From CAVZBW01 sp963773635 (GTDB lineage: Bacteria; Actinomycetota; Acidimicrobiia; Acidimicrobiales; RAAP-2), in assembly GCA_963773635.1 (NCBI GenBank), contig CAVZBW010000005.1:1674001-1738000 (forward strand): a DNA stretch of 64,000 bases, read 5' to 3'. Position 1 is the stretch's first letter, and each line of letters starts with the position of its first letter. Below the pieces are notes generated by a model. The model was not told the origin of the DNA. It was given only the letters and a program-made list of their open reading frames with translations, and searched no databases. Positions 55,782-64,000 of the stretch are shown in pieces. The position numbers and the translations under genes were made by a program.

Positions 55782-57791
55782 GTGCGGCCGCAACACGCCG
55801 TAGCACCGGCCAGGTCCACACGACTGCCCGCCGACTCCCCCGCCACCTCATCCTCGGGCGCCGGAACCGCCTGGGTCCCCCGGGATCGCTCCGTGCAGGT
55901 CATCGTCCTTGCCGGTTGTCTCTACCTGCTGGTCGCCTGCCTCCTCTACTGGCCCGTCGCCCCTTGGGACAGCTCGCGCGTGCTGTTCAGTGCCAACAGC
56001 GACCCGGCGCAGAGCGTGTGGTTCCTGGAGTGGACGGCCTGGGCCGTCGGTCACTTGCACAACCCCCTCTTCAGCAACTACGTCGACGTCCCGACCGGCG
56101 CCAACATCGCCAACGACACGTCCGTCCCCCTCCTCGGCGCGCTCGGGGCGCCGATCACGTGGCTGTTCGGATCGATCACCACCGACAACCTGCTGATGCG
56201 CATCGGACTGGCCGGTTCCGCCTTCACCATGTTCCTCGTCCTGCGCCGATGGGTGCGATGGTGGCCGGCGGCGGTCATCGGTGGTGGTCTCTTTGGGTTC
56301 AACTCCATCCTGCTCCAAAACTCCCAGGACCATCTCCACATCGTCTTTCTCGTGGTGGTGCCGCTGATCCTCTGGAGCGTCGACGAGTTGTTCGTCACTC
56401 AACGCCGGAGCCCGATCGCCATGGGAGCCGTCCTCGCCCTCCTGGCCATCGCCCAGTGGTTCATCAACGACGAGGTGCTCTTTGCCTGCGGCATGTTCAG
56501 CGTGATCGGGCTCGCCATCCTCGCCCTCGCCCATCGAGACAGAGCTGCAGAACACCTGAGGCGTGCGCTCCCCGGAGCCGCCCTGGCGCTCGGCATCTTC
56601 GTGGTCGTGATCGCCTACCCGGCATGGTTCATGGTGGCCGGGCCGCAGCATCTCAAGGGGCCCACCCAACCCGCCTGGGTCATCGCCAGCTATCACAGCG
56701 ACCTCTTTGGTCCGATCGATCCGACCGTGACCATCACGACCAGAGCTCCCGCCGCGATCGCGGCGCGGCAGCCAAGCATGGCAGTGCTCCATTCGACGGG
56801 TGCGCAGGCGTATCTGGGGCTGCCGCTCGCGTTGGGGCTGATCGCCGTCGCCGTCGCGTGGTGGCGCAACGGCGTCGTGCGCTTCGCGACCGCCATGGCC
56901 GGCATCGCCTTCCTGCTCTCCCTCGGCGGACGGCTGTACGTGCTGGGCCACGACACCGGCATCCCCCTCCCGGCAGCGGTCTTCGCCCACCTGCCCTTGC
57001 TCTACGAGGTCCTGCCCAGCCGCCTGACCATCTTCATGTTCCTGTTCCTCGCCATCCTCCTCGGCGTCGGCCTGGACCTGACGGCGCGAAGGATCATCCA
57101 GCTGGTCAAGGAGCGCCCTGCCACCGGGGAGACCCGTCGGCGGAGCCAATGGGGCCGGCTCATGGGCATAGGCCGCGGGCGTCGCCGGAGGGTCCGTCCC
57201 GTGACGGCCGCAGCGCTGGTCGTCGCCGTGGTGGCCGCCACGTTCGTGCCCACCTTCGTCGCCGGTGCGACGCGCGTGGAAACTCCTGTCCTGTACGGGG
57301 GGGCGGCGCCGATGGTGGCGCGGTACACCCCCCCGGGCGGCGTCGTCCTGTACATGCCGCTGATCCGCAGCTTCGCCGCGCAACCCATGATCTGGCAGGC
57401 ACAGAGCAACATGGCCTACCGGATGGTCGGCGGGTACGTCATCCTCCCCCGCTCCTCCTACTCGTCTCGCAACTGGCCCAAGCCGTCCAAGGAGCTGGCG
57501 ACGGTGCTCGCCGTCATACCCACGGTGAGACCTCCGGGTCCGATCCCGGCCCACCCGACGCAGGATCAGGTGATCGCCGCGTGCCGGGCACTCCCCACCG
57601 CCTTGGCGCAGTACGACGTCGATTCGGTCGTCATCTGGGCTGCACCGCTCACCGACACCCGCTACGGCATCGAGGCGGTGACGGGCGCCCTCGGACCCGC
57701 ACCCCACCGAGACGGTGGCCTCGTCATGTGGGACCGGGCCCGCCAGCGCGAGCGGGGCCCGGGCGCCTGCGACTCGCTGGGCACACCCTGA
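55782..57791 (+). CDS. Large polytopic membrane protein (GT-C-like)
   Basis: A 669-residue integral membrane protein with about ten hydrophobic segments, such as VIVLAGCLYLLVACLLYW, VVVPLILWSV and TIFMFLFLAILLGVGLDL. The first loop (residues about 66-110) has polar, aspartate-containing sequence typical of GT-C glycosyltransferases or their relatives, and about 200 extracytoplasmic residues lie at the C-terminus. No catalytic motif can be assigned. GTG 55782 is chosen; the first 37 residues are proline/serine-rich and precede the first helix. Divergent from mshC. Confidence 0.65.
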   Translation: MRPQHAVAPARSTRLPADSPATSSSGAGTAWVPRDRSVQVIVLAGCLYLLVACLLYWPVAPWDSSRVLFSANSDPAQSVWFLEWTAWAVGHLHNPLFSNYVDVPTGANIANDTSVPLLGALGAPITWLFGSITTDNLLMRIGLAGSAFTMFLVLRRWVRWWPAAVIGGGLFGFNSILLQNSQDHLHIVFLVVVPLILWSVDELFVTQRRSPIAMGAVLALLAIAQWFINDEVLFACGMFSVIGLAILALAHRDRAAEHLRRALPGAALALGIFVVVIAYPAWFMVAGPQHLKGPTQPAWVIASYHSDLFGPIDPTVTITTRAPAAIAARQPSMAVLHSTGAQAYLGLPLALGLIAVAVAWWRNGVVRFATAMAGIAFLLSLGGRLYVLGHDTGIPLPAAVFAHLPLLYEVLPSRLTIFMFLFLAILLGVGLDLTARRIIQLVKERPATGETRRRSQWGRLMGIGRGRRRRVRPVTAAALVVAVVAATFVPTFVAGATRVETPVLYGGAAPMVARYTPPGGVVLYMPLIRSFAAQPMIWQAQSNMAYRMVGGYVILPRSSYSSRNWPKPSKELATVLAVIPTVRPPGPIPAHPTQDQVIAACRALPTALAQYDVDSVVIWAAPLTDTRYGIEAVTGALGPAPHRDGGLVMWDRARQRERGPGACDSLGTP

Positions 57792-57851
57792 CGCCGACGA
57801 CCGGGACACGGGGAGGGACAGGGTTAGGGTGAGGCCGGTGGGGGTTCCGTC

Positions 57852-59054
57852 GTGATCGACGTCGTGATCGACGGGCTGCAACGTCGGAACGCCCGGCGCA
57901 TCCGTACGGTGGACGACGCTCGACGTCTGGCGCGGCGTCGGGTCCCTCGGGCCGTCTTCGACTATCTCGACGGCGCCGCAGAGGGTGAGATCACCCTGCG
58001 GGCCAATCGCCAGGCGCTCGACGAGATCACATTCGTGCCGAGGATGGGCACGACCCGAGGGGTCCCCGCACCGGACACCTCCACCTCGGCGGTCGGCACA
58101 CGATGCTCGATGCCCGTGCTGCTGAGCCCGGTCGGCTTCGCCCGGATGATGGAGCAGGGTGGCGACGTGGCGGCAGCACGGGCGGCGGGCGATGCCGGCA
58201 CGGTCTTCACGCTCAGCACCATGTCGGGGCACACGATCGAGGAGGTGGCCGGGTCGTCCAGGGGCCCGCTGTGGTTCCAGCTCTACTTCCTGGGCGGGCG
58301 CGGGGGTGCGGAACAGCTCATCGATCGGGCGCAGCGCGCCGGCTACGGGGCGCTGGTGGTCACGATGGACACACAGACCGTCGGCAACCGCGAGCGCGAT
58401 CTTCGTCACGGCATCAAGCCGCCGCTGCATATGACCCTCGCCAACGCCGCGAAGTTCGCCCCCCAGGTATCCCTCCGACCGAGCTGGCTCGCCGGCTTCG
58501 CCCTGGACCGTTTCCGGCTCGACCTCGCCAATGCGACGTCGGTCCGGACGGACCACGGGACGATGTCCGCCGAGGAGGCGCTCACCTACTGGGGAGCCTC
58601 CCCCACCACGTGGGAGGACTTCTCGTGGATCCGGGACCAGTGGCGGGGGCCGATCATCGCCAAGGGCATCATCACGCTCGAGGACGCCAAGCGGGCGGTG
58701 GGCGCGGGGGCCTCCGCCGTGGTCGTCTCCAACCACGGCGGGCGCCAGCTCGACGGCGTGCCGGCCTCGTTGCGCATCCTCCCGGAGGTGGTCGACGCGA
58801 TCGGCGACCAGGTGGAGGTGTTGGTGGACGGCGGGATCCGGCGCGGTTCGGACGTCGTGCGAGCACTGGCCCTCGGGGCACGGGCGGCGATGATCGGTCG
58901 CTCGTGGGCATACGGTCTCGCGGCGGCGGGCGAGGCCGGCGTCGCCAAGGTGCTCGAGATCCTCCGAGCCGACATCGACCGGACGCTGCGATTGTTGGGA
59001 TGCCCCTCGACGAGCGCCCTCGACCGGGCATTTGTCGAGCGGCCGGTTCGGTAG
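57852..59054 (+). CDS. FMN-dependent alpha-hydroxyacid oxidase/dehydrogenase
   Basis: A 400-residue TIM barrel of the lactate/glycolate oxidase type. The catalytic histidine is H295 and the substrate arginine R298 in SNHGGRQLDG, the FMN lysine K271 is in IIAKGI, and LSPVGFARMM and QLYFLGGRGG line the flavin. It oxidises an L-2-hydroxyacid to the 2-oxoacid, using oxygen, quinone or another acceptor. GTG 57852 starts 60 bases after the membrane protein gene. It could feed 2-oxoacids to other pathways here, though no direct link is visible. Confidence 0.87.
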   Translation: MIDVVIDGLQRRNARRIRTVDDARRLARRRVPRAVFDYLDGAAEGEITLRANRQALDEITFVPRMGTTRGVPAPDTSTSAVGTRCSMPVLLSPVGFARMMEQGGDVAAARAAGDAGTVFTLSTMSGHTIEEVAGSSRGPLWFQLYFLGGRGGAEQLIDRAQRAGYGALVVTMDTQTVGNRERDLRHGIKPPLHMTLANAAKFAPQVSLRPSWLAGFALDRFRLDLANATSVRTDHGTMSAEEALTYWGASPTTWEDFSWIRDQWRGPIIAKGIITLEDAKRAVGAGASAVVVSNHGGRQLDGVPASLRILPEVVDAIGDQVEVLVDGGIRRGSDVVRALALGARAAMIGRSWAYGLAAAGEAGVAKVLEILRADIDRTLRLLGCPSTSALDRAFVERPVR

Positions 59055-59096
59055 GCGGAGCTCTCGGGCGCCCGATCGGGTTATCGACGCCGCCTA
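59052..59096. terminator. Inverted-repeat region at the convergent ends of two genes
   Basis: TAGGCGG (59052-59058) and CCGCCTA (59090-59096) form 7-bp perfect arms that include both stop codons; between them CCCGATCGGG (59071-59080) is itself a palindrome. A candidate bidirectional terminator, weaker than the one at 3954. Confidence 0.35.
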
Positions 59097-59744
59097 CGAG
59101 GAGAGGACCTCGGCACCGGCCGTTTCCATCAGCCCCGCCACGAGATCGCGGATCTCGGCGGGGGCCTTGGAGGGGGCGCCCGCGTCGAACGGTGGCTGAG
59201 GGTCGTACTCGAGCCCCAGCTGGATCGCCTGGGCGACCTCCGGGCCGGCGATGTCGGCGACCACGCTCAGGGCGAGATCGATGCCGGCCGAGACGCCAGC
59301 TCCCGTCACGATCCGGCCCGACTTGACCACGCGTTGGGCGGTCGGCTGCGCCCCGTAAGCGGCCAGAGAGTCGTAGGCACACCAATGGGTGGTCGCGGGC
59401 AGGCCCCGAAGGACCCCCGCAGCACCGAGGACGAGCGCGCCGGTGCAGACCGACGTCGTCCAGCGGGTGTGAGGGTGGGCCCGGCGCACCCATTCGACGA
59501 TGGGGTGCCCGTCACGAGCGATCCTTCTCGTGACCGTGCCTCCCGGCACGAGCAGCAGGTCCGGACGAGGCACATCGGCGAACGAGGCGTCGACTCGAAG
59601 GTGCAGCAGGGAATTGTCGTCGTGCACGATTCCCTCGTCCGCGACCAAGACCACCTCTGCCCCGGGCAGGTTGGTAAAGACCTGGTAGGGGCCCACGGCG
59701 TCCAATGCCGTGAAGCCGGGGAACAGCCCGATGGCCAGAATCAC
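59094..59744 (-). CDS. DJ-1/PfpI-family protein
   Basis: A 216-residue class I glutamine-amidotransferase-like (DJ-1/PfpI) protein. The nucleophile elbow is TTSVCTGALVLGAAGVL, and LLVPGGTVTRR and PATTHWCAYDSL follow, as in isonitrile hydratases (InhA-like) and GlxA-domain proteins. GTG 59744 has GAGGAGGGC upstream and overlaps the GlxA stop by 4 bases. It is a close paralogue of the neighbouring regulator's N-terminal domain. Confidence 0.85.
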   Translation of the reverse strand: MILAIGLFPGFTALDAVGPYQVFTNLPGAEVVLVADEGIVHDDNSLLHLRVDASFADVPRPDLLLVPGGTVTRRIARDGHPIVEWVRRAHPHTRWTTSVCTGALVLGAAGVLRGLPATTHWCAYDSLAAYGAQPTAQRVVKSGRIVTGAGVSAGIDLALSVVADIAGPEVAQAIQLGLEYDPQPPFDAGAPSKAPAEIRDLVAGLMETAGAEVLSS

Positions 59745-60727
59745 GACGCCCTCCTCTGGAAGTGTTGGCGGTAACTGTTGGGGGTCGTCCCGACGCGCCG
59801 TTGAAAGGCGCGATGCAAGGTCTCGCCCCGCCGGAACCCCACCCGGGCGGCGATCGTGCCCACGACGAGGTCGGAGCTCTCGAGCAACCGCTTGGCGGCC
59901 TCGACCCGGAGGGACTCGACGAGCGAGGCCGGGGTGGCACCCACCTCCGAGCGGAACACCCGGGCAAAATGGCGAGGGCTCATCCCGCACCTCTCGGCCA
60001 GGATCTCGACGGACAGATCCTCGCCCAGGTTGTCGGGAAGCCACCGCTGCAACTCGACGATTGCCGGCGTCCGGGCCGGCTGGCTCTGCATCTGGACGCT
60101 GAACTGCGACTGTCCTCCCGGTCGGCGGACGAATACCACGAGCCAGCCGGCCGCGGCATGCGCCAACTCCGAGCCGTAGTCCTCCTCCACAAGAGCAAGG
60201 CTGAGATCGATTCCCGCCGTGACGCCTGCGGAGGTCCAACGGTCACGGTCGTGCACGTAGATCTGGTCGGGCTGGACGGAGACTTCGGGGCGCTCGGTCG
60301 CCAGCCGTCCGCAGGCCGACCAGTGCGTCGTCGCCCGATGCCCGTCGAGGAGGCCGGCGGCGGCGAGAGCGAGCGCCCCCGTACAGACCGAGGTCGTACG
60401 GCGGGACCGGGCGGAGAGCCGGCGCAGACCGGCGAGCGCCCTTGGGTCGGCAGCAACCCGATCTACCCCGGCGCCCCCGACGACCAGCATGGTGTCGATC
60501 CCCGAGCGCCGGGAGACCAGGTCCACCGGGGCGTCCACCCCGATCTCCACCCCGCTGTTGGACAAGGCCGGCCGACCGTCGGGTGAGGCGATGACCAACC
60601 GGTAACCGGGCTGGGCCCCAAGCAGCGAGGCGGCCCGAAAGACGTCGCAGGGTCCTGCCATGTCGAGCAGCGTGAAGCCGTCAAACACGACGATGACGAT
60701 CGTCTTTGGTAACCCCTGGCGAGCCAT
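59741..60727 (-). CDS. GlxA-family regulator (DJ-1-like domain + AraC DNA-binding domain)
   Basis: A 328-residue regulator: N-terminal DJ-1/PfpI domain (IVIVVFDGFTLLDMAGPCDV, then RTTSVCTGALALAAAGLLDG) and C-terminal AraC/XylS double helix-turn-helix (LAERCGMSPRHFARVFRSE, then IAARVGFRRGETLHRAF and GTTPNSYR). Such proteins sense small molecules and activate nearby genes. ATG 60727 has a close GGAG; ATG 60754 would add 9 residues. It is coupled to the DJ-1 gene by a GTGA overlap, suggesting it controls that gene. Confidence 0.88.
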   Translation of the reverse strand: MARQGLPKTIVIVVFDGFTLLDMAGPCDVFRAASLLGAQPGYRLVIASPDGRPALSNSGVEIGVDAPVDLVSRRSGIDTMLVVGGAGVDRVAADPRALAGLRRLSARSRRTTSVCTGALALAAAGLLDGHRATTHWSACGRLATERPEVSVQPDQIYVHDRDRWTSAGVTAGIDLSLALVEEDYGSELAHAAAGWLVVFVRRPGGQSQFSVQMQSQPARTPAIVELQRWLPDNLGEDLSVEILAERCGMSPRHFARVFRSEVGATPASLVESLRVEAAKRLLESSDLVVGTIAARVGFRRGETLHRAFQRRVGTTPNSYRQHFQRRAS

Positions 60728-60825
60728 GACTCCATGGTCGTCCCTGCGGGACATGGCGGCAAGGACGAGTTTCTGATGATTTGTGCCATCGTTCGAGACC
60801 TGCCGAGCCGTGCAAGGATGGTGCG

Positions 60826-61431
60826 GTGCCCGCCTCGCCCCCTGTGTCGTCCTCCTCCGACCAGAACATCGAGCTCCTCTCCCAGGCGCTCCGGGCAGTG
60901 GCGGGGAATCGATACGACGAGGCGGCCTCGATCATCGATCGGCTCCAGGCGGATCTGCCCCGGACCGCGAGCGATCCCTCCGTCCCGCCCATGCTGCAGG
61001 TGGCGATCTGGCGGCGGGACCGCTTCACGTGTCGCTACTGCGGCGGCCGGACGATCCCCCCTCCCGTGCTGCGAGCGATCTCCCTCAGGTGGCCGGAGCT
61101 GGTGCCGGGCAATCGGACGGCCCGAGCCGACGCGGTACCCCCGCCTTACCTCGCACAGGCTGCGACGATCGACCACGTGCGACCCTCGTCCCATGGTGGA
61201 TCGACCGCCGAGGAGAACCTCGTGACGGCGTGCTGGCTTTGCAACACCCACAAGGGTGGCCTCGGCCTCGACCGGTTGGGCTGGACCCTCCTCGACGTCG
61301 CCGACGAGGACTGGGACGGCCTGGTCTCGACGTACCCGAGTCTCTGGGAGAACATCTGCTCCCTCGGCCACGAGCAGGACGCGCTCTACCACGCGGCCTG
61401 GCTCCGATGCTTTGCCGAGCCGGAAACCTGA
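60826..61431 (+). CDS. HNH-family nuclease
   Basis: A 201-residue protein with an HNH domain: zinc cysteines C69 and C72 (RFTCRYCGG) and C136/C139 (TACWLCNTHKG), the active-site D116-H117 in TIDHVRPSSHGG, and N131 in EENLV. The structure matches stand-alone HNH nucleases of unknown target in actinobacteria. GTG 60826 follows AAGGATG; the frame begins at 60781. No partner methyltransferase of a restriction system is adjacent (the next gene is a small-molecule-type methyltransferase). Confidence 0.83.
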   Translation: MPASPPVSSSSDQNIELLSQALRAVAGNRYDEAASIIDRLQADLPRTASDPSVPPMLQVAIWRRDRFTCRYCGGRTIPPPVLRAISLRWPELVPGNRTARADAVPPPYLAQAATIDHVRPSSHGGSTAEENLVTACWLCNTHKGGLGLDRLGWTLLDVADEDWDGLVSTYPSLWENICSLGHEQDALYHAAWLRCFAEPET

Positions 61432-61473
61432 GCACCTTCTCCGCCTGCGGGGCTGGACGATCCTCGGGCGCGG

Positions 61474-62292
61474 TCAGCGGGAAGCGGCGACCACGATCCG
61501 AAAGGCGAGCGGGAAGCGGCATCGGCCATCACCGATCCGGAACGCCGCAACGTGCCGTTGGACGGCCTCCAGGGCCTCCGGCACGTCCTGCGGCGGGACC
61601 CCAAGGAACCCGAGTTGGCTCGGATCGAATACGGCCTCCGGGGGTGCCTCCACGATCAGCTCGTGGTCGCGACGCGACACGTCTCCGAAGCCCGACGCCT
61701 CGAGGAGCTCGGAGCACCGCCCCCAGTCCCCGAGGCTGAAGGGTCCCGGTGCCGTTGCGCCCGCCACGGGCACCTCGAAAAATGGCGCCAGCGCGCGCCG
61801 GGTGTGCCAGGTGTTGCGATCGGCCTCCTGCCAGCAGGCAAAGACCAACCGCCCGCCCGGGCGCAGGTGCTCACGCAGGTTGGAAAACGCCGCAATCGGG
61901 TCGTCGAAGAACATCACGCCGAACTGGCTCACGATGGCGTCGAAGGGATCCGGGTCCAGCCGGGACGACTGGGCGTCCGCCTGGACGAACGTGAGATTGG
62001 CAACGCCGAGCTCGGTAGCGCGCCTGCGGGCCAGTTGAATCAGGGCGCCGGAGAGGTCCACGCCGACCACACGACCTGCGCTCCCGACGAGCTGCGCCGA
62101 CGCAAGGGCGGCAGCTCCGCCGCCCGATCCGACGTCGAGGACCGACAGCCCGGGCCTCAAGGAAGCGGCGCGGAGCAGAGCGGGCGTGACGGCACCCGTC
62201 AGACGCTCACGGTCGGGCCACGACTTGGTCCAACGCTCGTCGTTCCACCTGCGCCATTCGGCCTCGTTGGCATGCGTCGGGGCTCCGGCCAC
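61474..62292 (-). CDS. Class I SAM-dependent methyltransferase
   Basis: A 272-residue Rossmann methyltransferase. Motif I is VLDVGSGGGAAALASAQLVG (51-70), motif II includes VVGVDLSGALI, and VSQFGVMFFDDPIAAFSNL and LRPGGRLVFACW complete the fold (UbiE/Methyltransf_25-type). GTG 62292 is chosen because the family-like ANEAEWRRWND begins just after; the frame extends to 62526. It ends convergently with the HNH gene (42 bases). Substrate unknown. Confidence 0.83.
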   Translation of the reverse strand: MAGAPTHANEAEWRRWNDERWTKSWPDRERLTGAVTPALLRAASLRPGLSVLDVGSGGGAAALASAQLVGSAGRVVGVDLSGALIQLARRRATELGVANLTFVQADAQSSRLDPDPFDAIVSQFGVMFFDDPIAAFSNLREHLRPGGRLVFACWQEADRNTWHTRRALAPFFEVPVAGATAPGPFSLGDWGRCSELLEASGFGDVSRRDHELIVEAPPEAVFDPSQLGFLGVPPQDVPEALEAVQRHVAAFRIGDGRCRFPLAFRIVVAASR

Positions 62293-62379
62293 CGCAAGAA
62301 TGTAGAAGAACGGCAGGTGCGCGCCGTCGACCGGGCGCGGATCCTGGACAACCTCTGGTCGGAGGATCAGAATTCTGCG

Positions 62380-63324
62380 ATGGTTGATGCAGAAGGAGGC
62401 AAGCAGAGCAGGCACCGCCTCGGTCAGCATCAACGACAGCCGGTGCTCTTCATCATGTTGGTGATCATCGGTGCCACAACCCTGGGGATGTTCCTGCACA
62501 GCAGGCGAGGCGCGCGGGGACGCCACGCGTCACGCGAAGGCCCTGCCTCGGCCGCGCCCGTCGTGCCGAGCTCCGATGAGCAGGGCGGGCTCGAGTCGCC
62601 TCACACCGACATCTCCGCCAGGCCACCGGACTCCAATGAGTCCCCGGCTGACGCCCCCGCCGCGGCGGGCTCGATCTCGGAGCGCCCGGCTTGGCAGGAT
62701 AAGACGGCGGTCGACACTCCTGTCGTCACGTCTGCCCGGGTCGTCGCGGCGCCCGTCGCGACACCGGTGGAATCCGTCGCCACTGCGACGGCGGGCCCCC
62801 AACCACCCGATCCGCCCGACCGCCGAGGCCCGCGCCACGGCAGGCGTTCGGGTCGCGGCCGGAAGATCGCGCTGCGCCTGGCGATCGGCGTCGGATGCCT
62901 GATCGTCCTCGCCGGGCTGACCGTGGGCGGGATCAAGCTCTACTCGTCGCTCCACCACGAGCAAGTGGCCTCCGCAGACCGCTCGTCCACCGAGGTGTGG
63001 AACCTGACCCGCGGCGGAGCCGTCGTGCACCGGGTGACGGTCGAGACTTCCGATCCGGGATCTCTGGCCACGGGAGCCTGCCGCATCGCGCTGTGGAGCC
63101 TCGAGAGTCCGACCATCCTCGAAAAGAGCGAGGCGTGGACCTCTCGGGCGATCGCGCTGGGAGCACCCCAACACGATCCGGTGGACCTCTACCGGCAGCT
63201 CCTCAGCGGGATCCAGCGGCAGCAGGCGACGCTCTCGGGTGGCTCCGCTTCCGGCGAGAGCTACACGGACTCGGTGGGCAGGATCGTGGACTCCTGCACC
63301 CAGCTCGGTGTCACCGGTTGGTGA
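62380..63324 (+). CDS. Membrane protein with two helices and long Pro/Ala-rich linker
   Basis: A 314-residue protein with no recognised family. One hydrophobic helix lies near the N-terminus (PVLFIMLVIIGATTLGMFL), then about 130 residues of Pro/Ala/Ser/Thr- and Asp-rich sequence, an arginine-rich patch, a second helix (LAIGVGCLIVLAGLTVGGI) and an extracytoplasmic C-terminal domain with possible disulfide cysteines (GACRIALW and VDSCTQLG). ATG 62380 has GGAGG upstream. Possibly a cell-envelope protein; its 3' end overlaps the convergent thioesterase by 14 bases. Confidence 0.6.
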   Translation: MVDAEGGKQSRHRLGQHQRQPVLFIMLVIIGATTLGMFLHSRRGARGRHASREGPASAAPVVPSSDEQGGLESPHTDISARPPDSNESPADAPAAAGSISERPAWQDKTAVDTPVVTSARVVAAPVATPVESVATATAGPQPPDPPDRRGPRHGRRSGRGRKIALRLAIGVGCLIVLAGLTVGGIKLYSSLHHEQVASADRSSTEVWNLTRGGAVVHRVTVETSDPGSLATGACRIALWSLESPTILEKSEAWTSRAIALGAPQHDPVDLYRQLLSGIQRQQATLSGGSASGESYTDSVGRIVDSCTQLGVTGW

Positions 63325-64000
63325 GCGGCAGGCGGATCCCGGCAAGCTGGCTCCCCTGCGCCACGAGCCGACCGCGGGCATCCCAGATGTAGCAGGATTC
63401 GTCGACTCGCTGCGCTTCGATCAGCTGGGCGCGCTGCAAGACACGTACCGGTCCGGGCGTCGGCAAGGCGCGCACGTAGGCCGTGAGCTCCAGGGTGGGG
63501 ACCCACCCGGAGAACTCGATCTCGAAGGTGGCCGGTGGGAAGGCGTCGAGGGAGAACAAGAGCGACACCGGATCGAACGCCTCGGTGTCCGGCAGGGCCA
63601 ACCAACCGCGCAGCTCTCCCGTCCCGCTCGGACGGCCGGACAGGAAACCACTCGAGCCCGGCTCGAGGCGCACCTCGATCTGGTCGAGGATGGCCACACG
63701 GGCGCCGCCGGGAAGGGACGGGTTGGGCGGAGAGCATTCCTCCCAAGAGACGGTGCCCATCGCCGGTAAGCCTCGGTCCCAGTAGGGGACCGCATCGGGG
63801 TCAAGCCGGCTGGTCGTCACAATCGCCTCGACGCAGGCACGGCCGTCTTGGACCATCCGGGTGCGAACCTGGCTCGCCGAACGTCCCGCCCGGAGCACCT
63901 CCGCCTCGATCACCACCTGCCCCGGCGCCGGGGACTGCAAGTAGTGGGCGCTCGCGGCGATGACATCGCCGTGGGGACCGACGGAGGCCGCCGCCCGACC
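63311..64000 (-). CDS. Acyl-CoA thioesterase (TesB-like), 5' end outside window
   Basis: At least 229 residues of a double-hotdog acyl-CoA thioesterase. The frame is open to the right edge of the window and reads GPHGDVIAASAHYLQSPAPG followed by RAGRSASQVRTRMVQDGRA, the family's N-terminal hotdog; a second hotdog follows with VPTLELTAYVRALPTPGP and LRGWLALPDT. The protein ends TNR near 63311. The start lies beyond base 64000, so the apparent TTG at 63940 is not the real start. Confidence 0.8.
   Translation of the reverse strand, partial: GRAAASVGPHGDVIAASAHYLQSPAPGQVVIEAEVLRAGRSASQVRTRMVQDGRACVEAIVTTSRLDPDAVPYWDRGLPAMGTVSWEECSPPNPSLPGGARVAILDQIEVRLEPGSSGFLSGRPSGTGELRGWLALPDTEAFDPVSLLFSLDAFPPATFEIEFSGWVPTLELTAYVRALPTPGPVRVLQRAQLIEAQRVDESCYIWDARGRLVAQGSQLAGIRLPLTNR

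Noticed and set aside
55848..58736. A 962-codon open frame on the minus strand opposite the membrane protein and hydroxyacid oxidase genes
   Set aside because: High-GC third-position bias gives long antisense frames; its translation has no domain pattern, while the plus strand carries clear families.
60826..62292. Restriction-modification pair (HNH nuclease plus methyltransferase)
   Set aside because: The methyltransferase has small-molecule-type motifs and is convergent, not a DNA methylase with DPPY/NPPF motifs.
1..64000. CRISPR array, tRNA/rRNA genes, insertion sequences or prophage genes
   Set aside because: No regularly spaced repeats, tRNA-like cloverleafs, transposases or integrases were recognised.

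Overview
The window is very GC-rich DNA (by eye about 70%), densely packed, with many GTG and some TTG starts and many 4-base ATGA/GTGA gene overlaps. A mycothiol ligase (mshC), two F420-type luciferase-like (LLM) oxidoreductases, a PPK2, a P450, many acyl-CoA and SDR enzymes and a cox-like molybdenum hydroxylase cluster point to a soil- or water-type actinobacterium, perhaps class Acidimicrobiia. That placement is an inference from gene content; no rRNA, tRNA, CRISPR array, integrase or IS element was seen.

Layout. 1-2303: end of moaA, then moaD and a UbiB-like kinase. 2313-9239: housekeeping and small accessory genes (DedA protein, hotdog thioesterase, VOC protein, DUF1059 protein, small monooxygenase-fold protein, FAD oxidoreductase, PPK2, LLM enzyme, pirin plus MarR). 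9295-11237: a coupled pair made of a NifU/UGSC-like double-cysteine-motif protein and an unknown 351-residue partner. 11310-14894: amidohydrolase divergent from an epimerase-LLM-SDR operon, with a perfect 16-bp palindrome between them. 14911-25055: a long leftward cluster with two amidohydrolases, an unknown protein, an NDP-forming acyl-CoA synthetase, a CoA-transferase, a thiolase-fold/DUF35 pair, a PaaK-like ligase and a thioesterase; a P450 diverges from it. 26485-35992: a catabolic island (ALDH, frameshifted TetR, EthD-like protein, cyclase; divergently alcohol dehydrogenase, TauD-type dioxygenase, SDR, MBL hydrolase, amidase; then a cupin) around another palindrome.

36051-42224: a four-subunit 2-oxoacid:ferredoxin oxidoreductase operon lies divergent from the most unusual gene seen, an 866-residue fusion of an acyl-CoA-ligase-like domain (its usual A10 lysine replaced by Gln) to a complete D-2-hydroxyacid dehydrogenase, followed by a TetR gene. 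Together these could link 2-hydroxyacids, 2-oxoacids and acyl-CoAs. 42259-44232: SDR and nitroreductase. 44297-52737: cox-like L/S/M subunits divergent from MoxR, VWA, two XdhC proteins, a MobA-like cytidylyltransferase candidate and a membrane-anchored CoxG protein; the large subunit has AYRGPWE instead of either CO-dehydrogenase active-site motif. 52759-64000: ALDH, a probable ZIP-transporter remnant, mshC, a polytopic membrane protein, an FMN hydroxyacid oxidase, a DJ-1/GlxA pair, an HNH nuclease, a methyltransferase, a two-helix membrane protein and a partial acyl-CoA thioesterase.

Much of the window therefore serves oxidation and CoA-dependent breakdown of unidentified organic acids, controlled by TetR-type regulators. 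All functions are read from sequence motifs; no searches were run.
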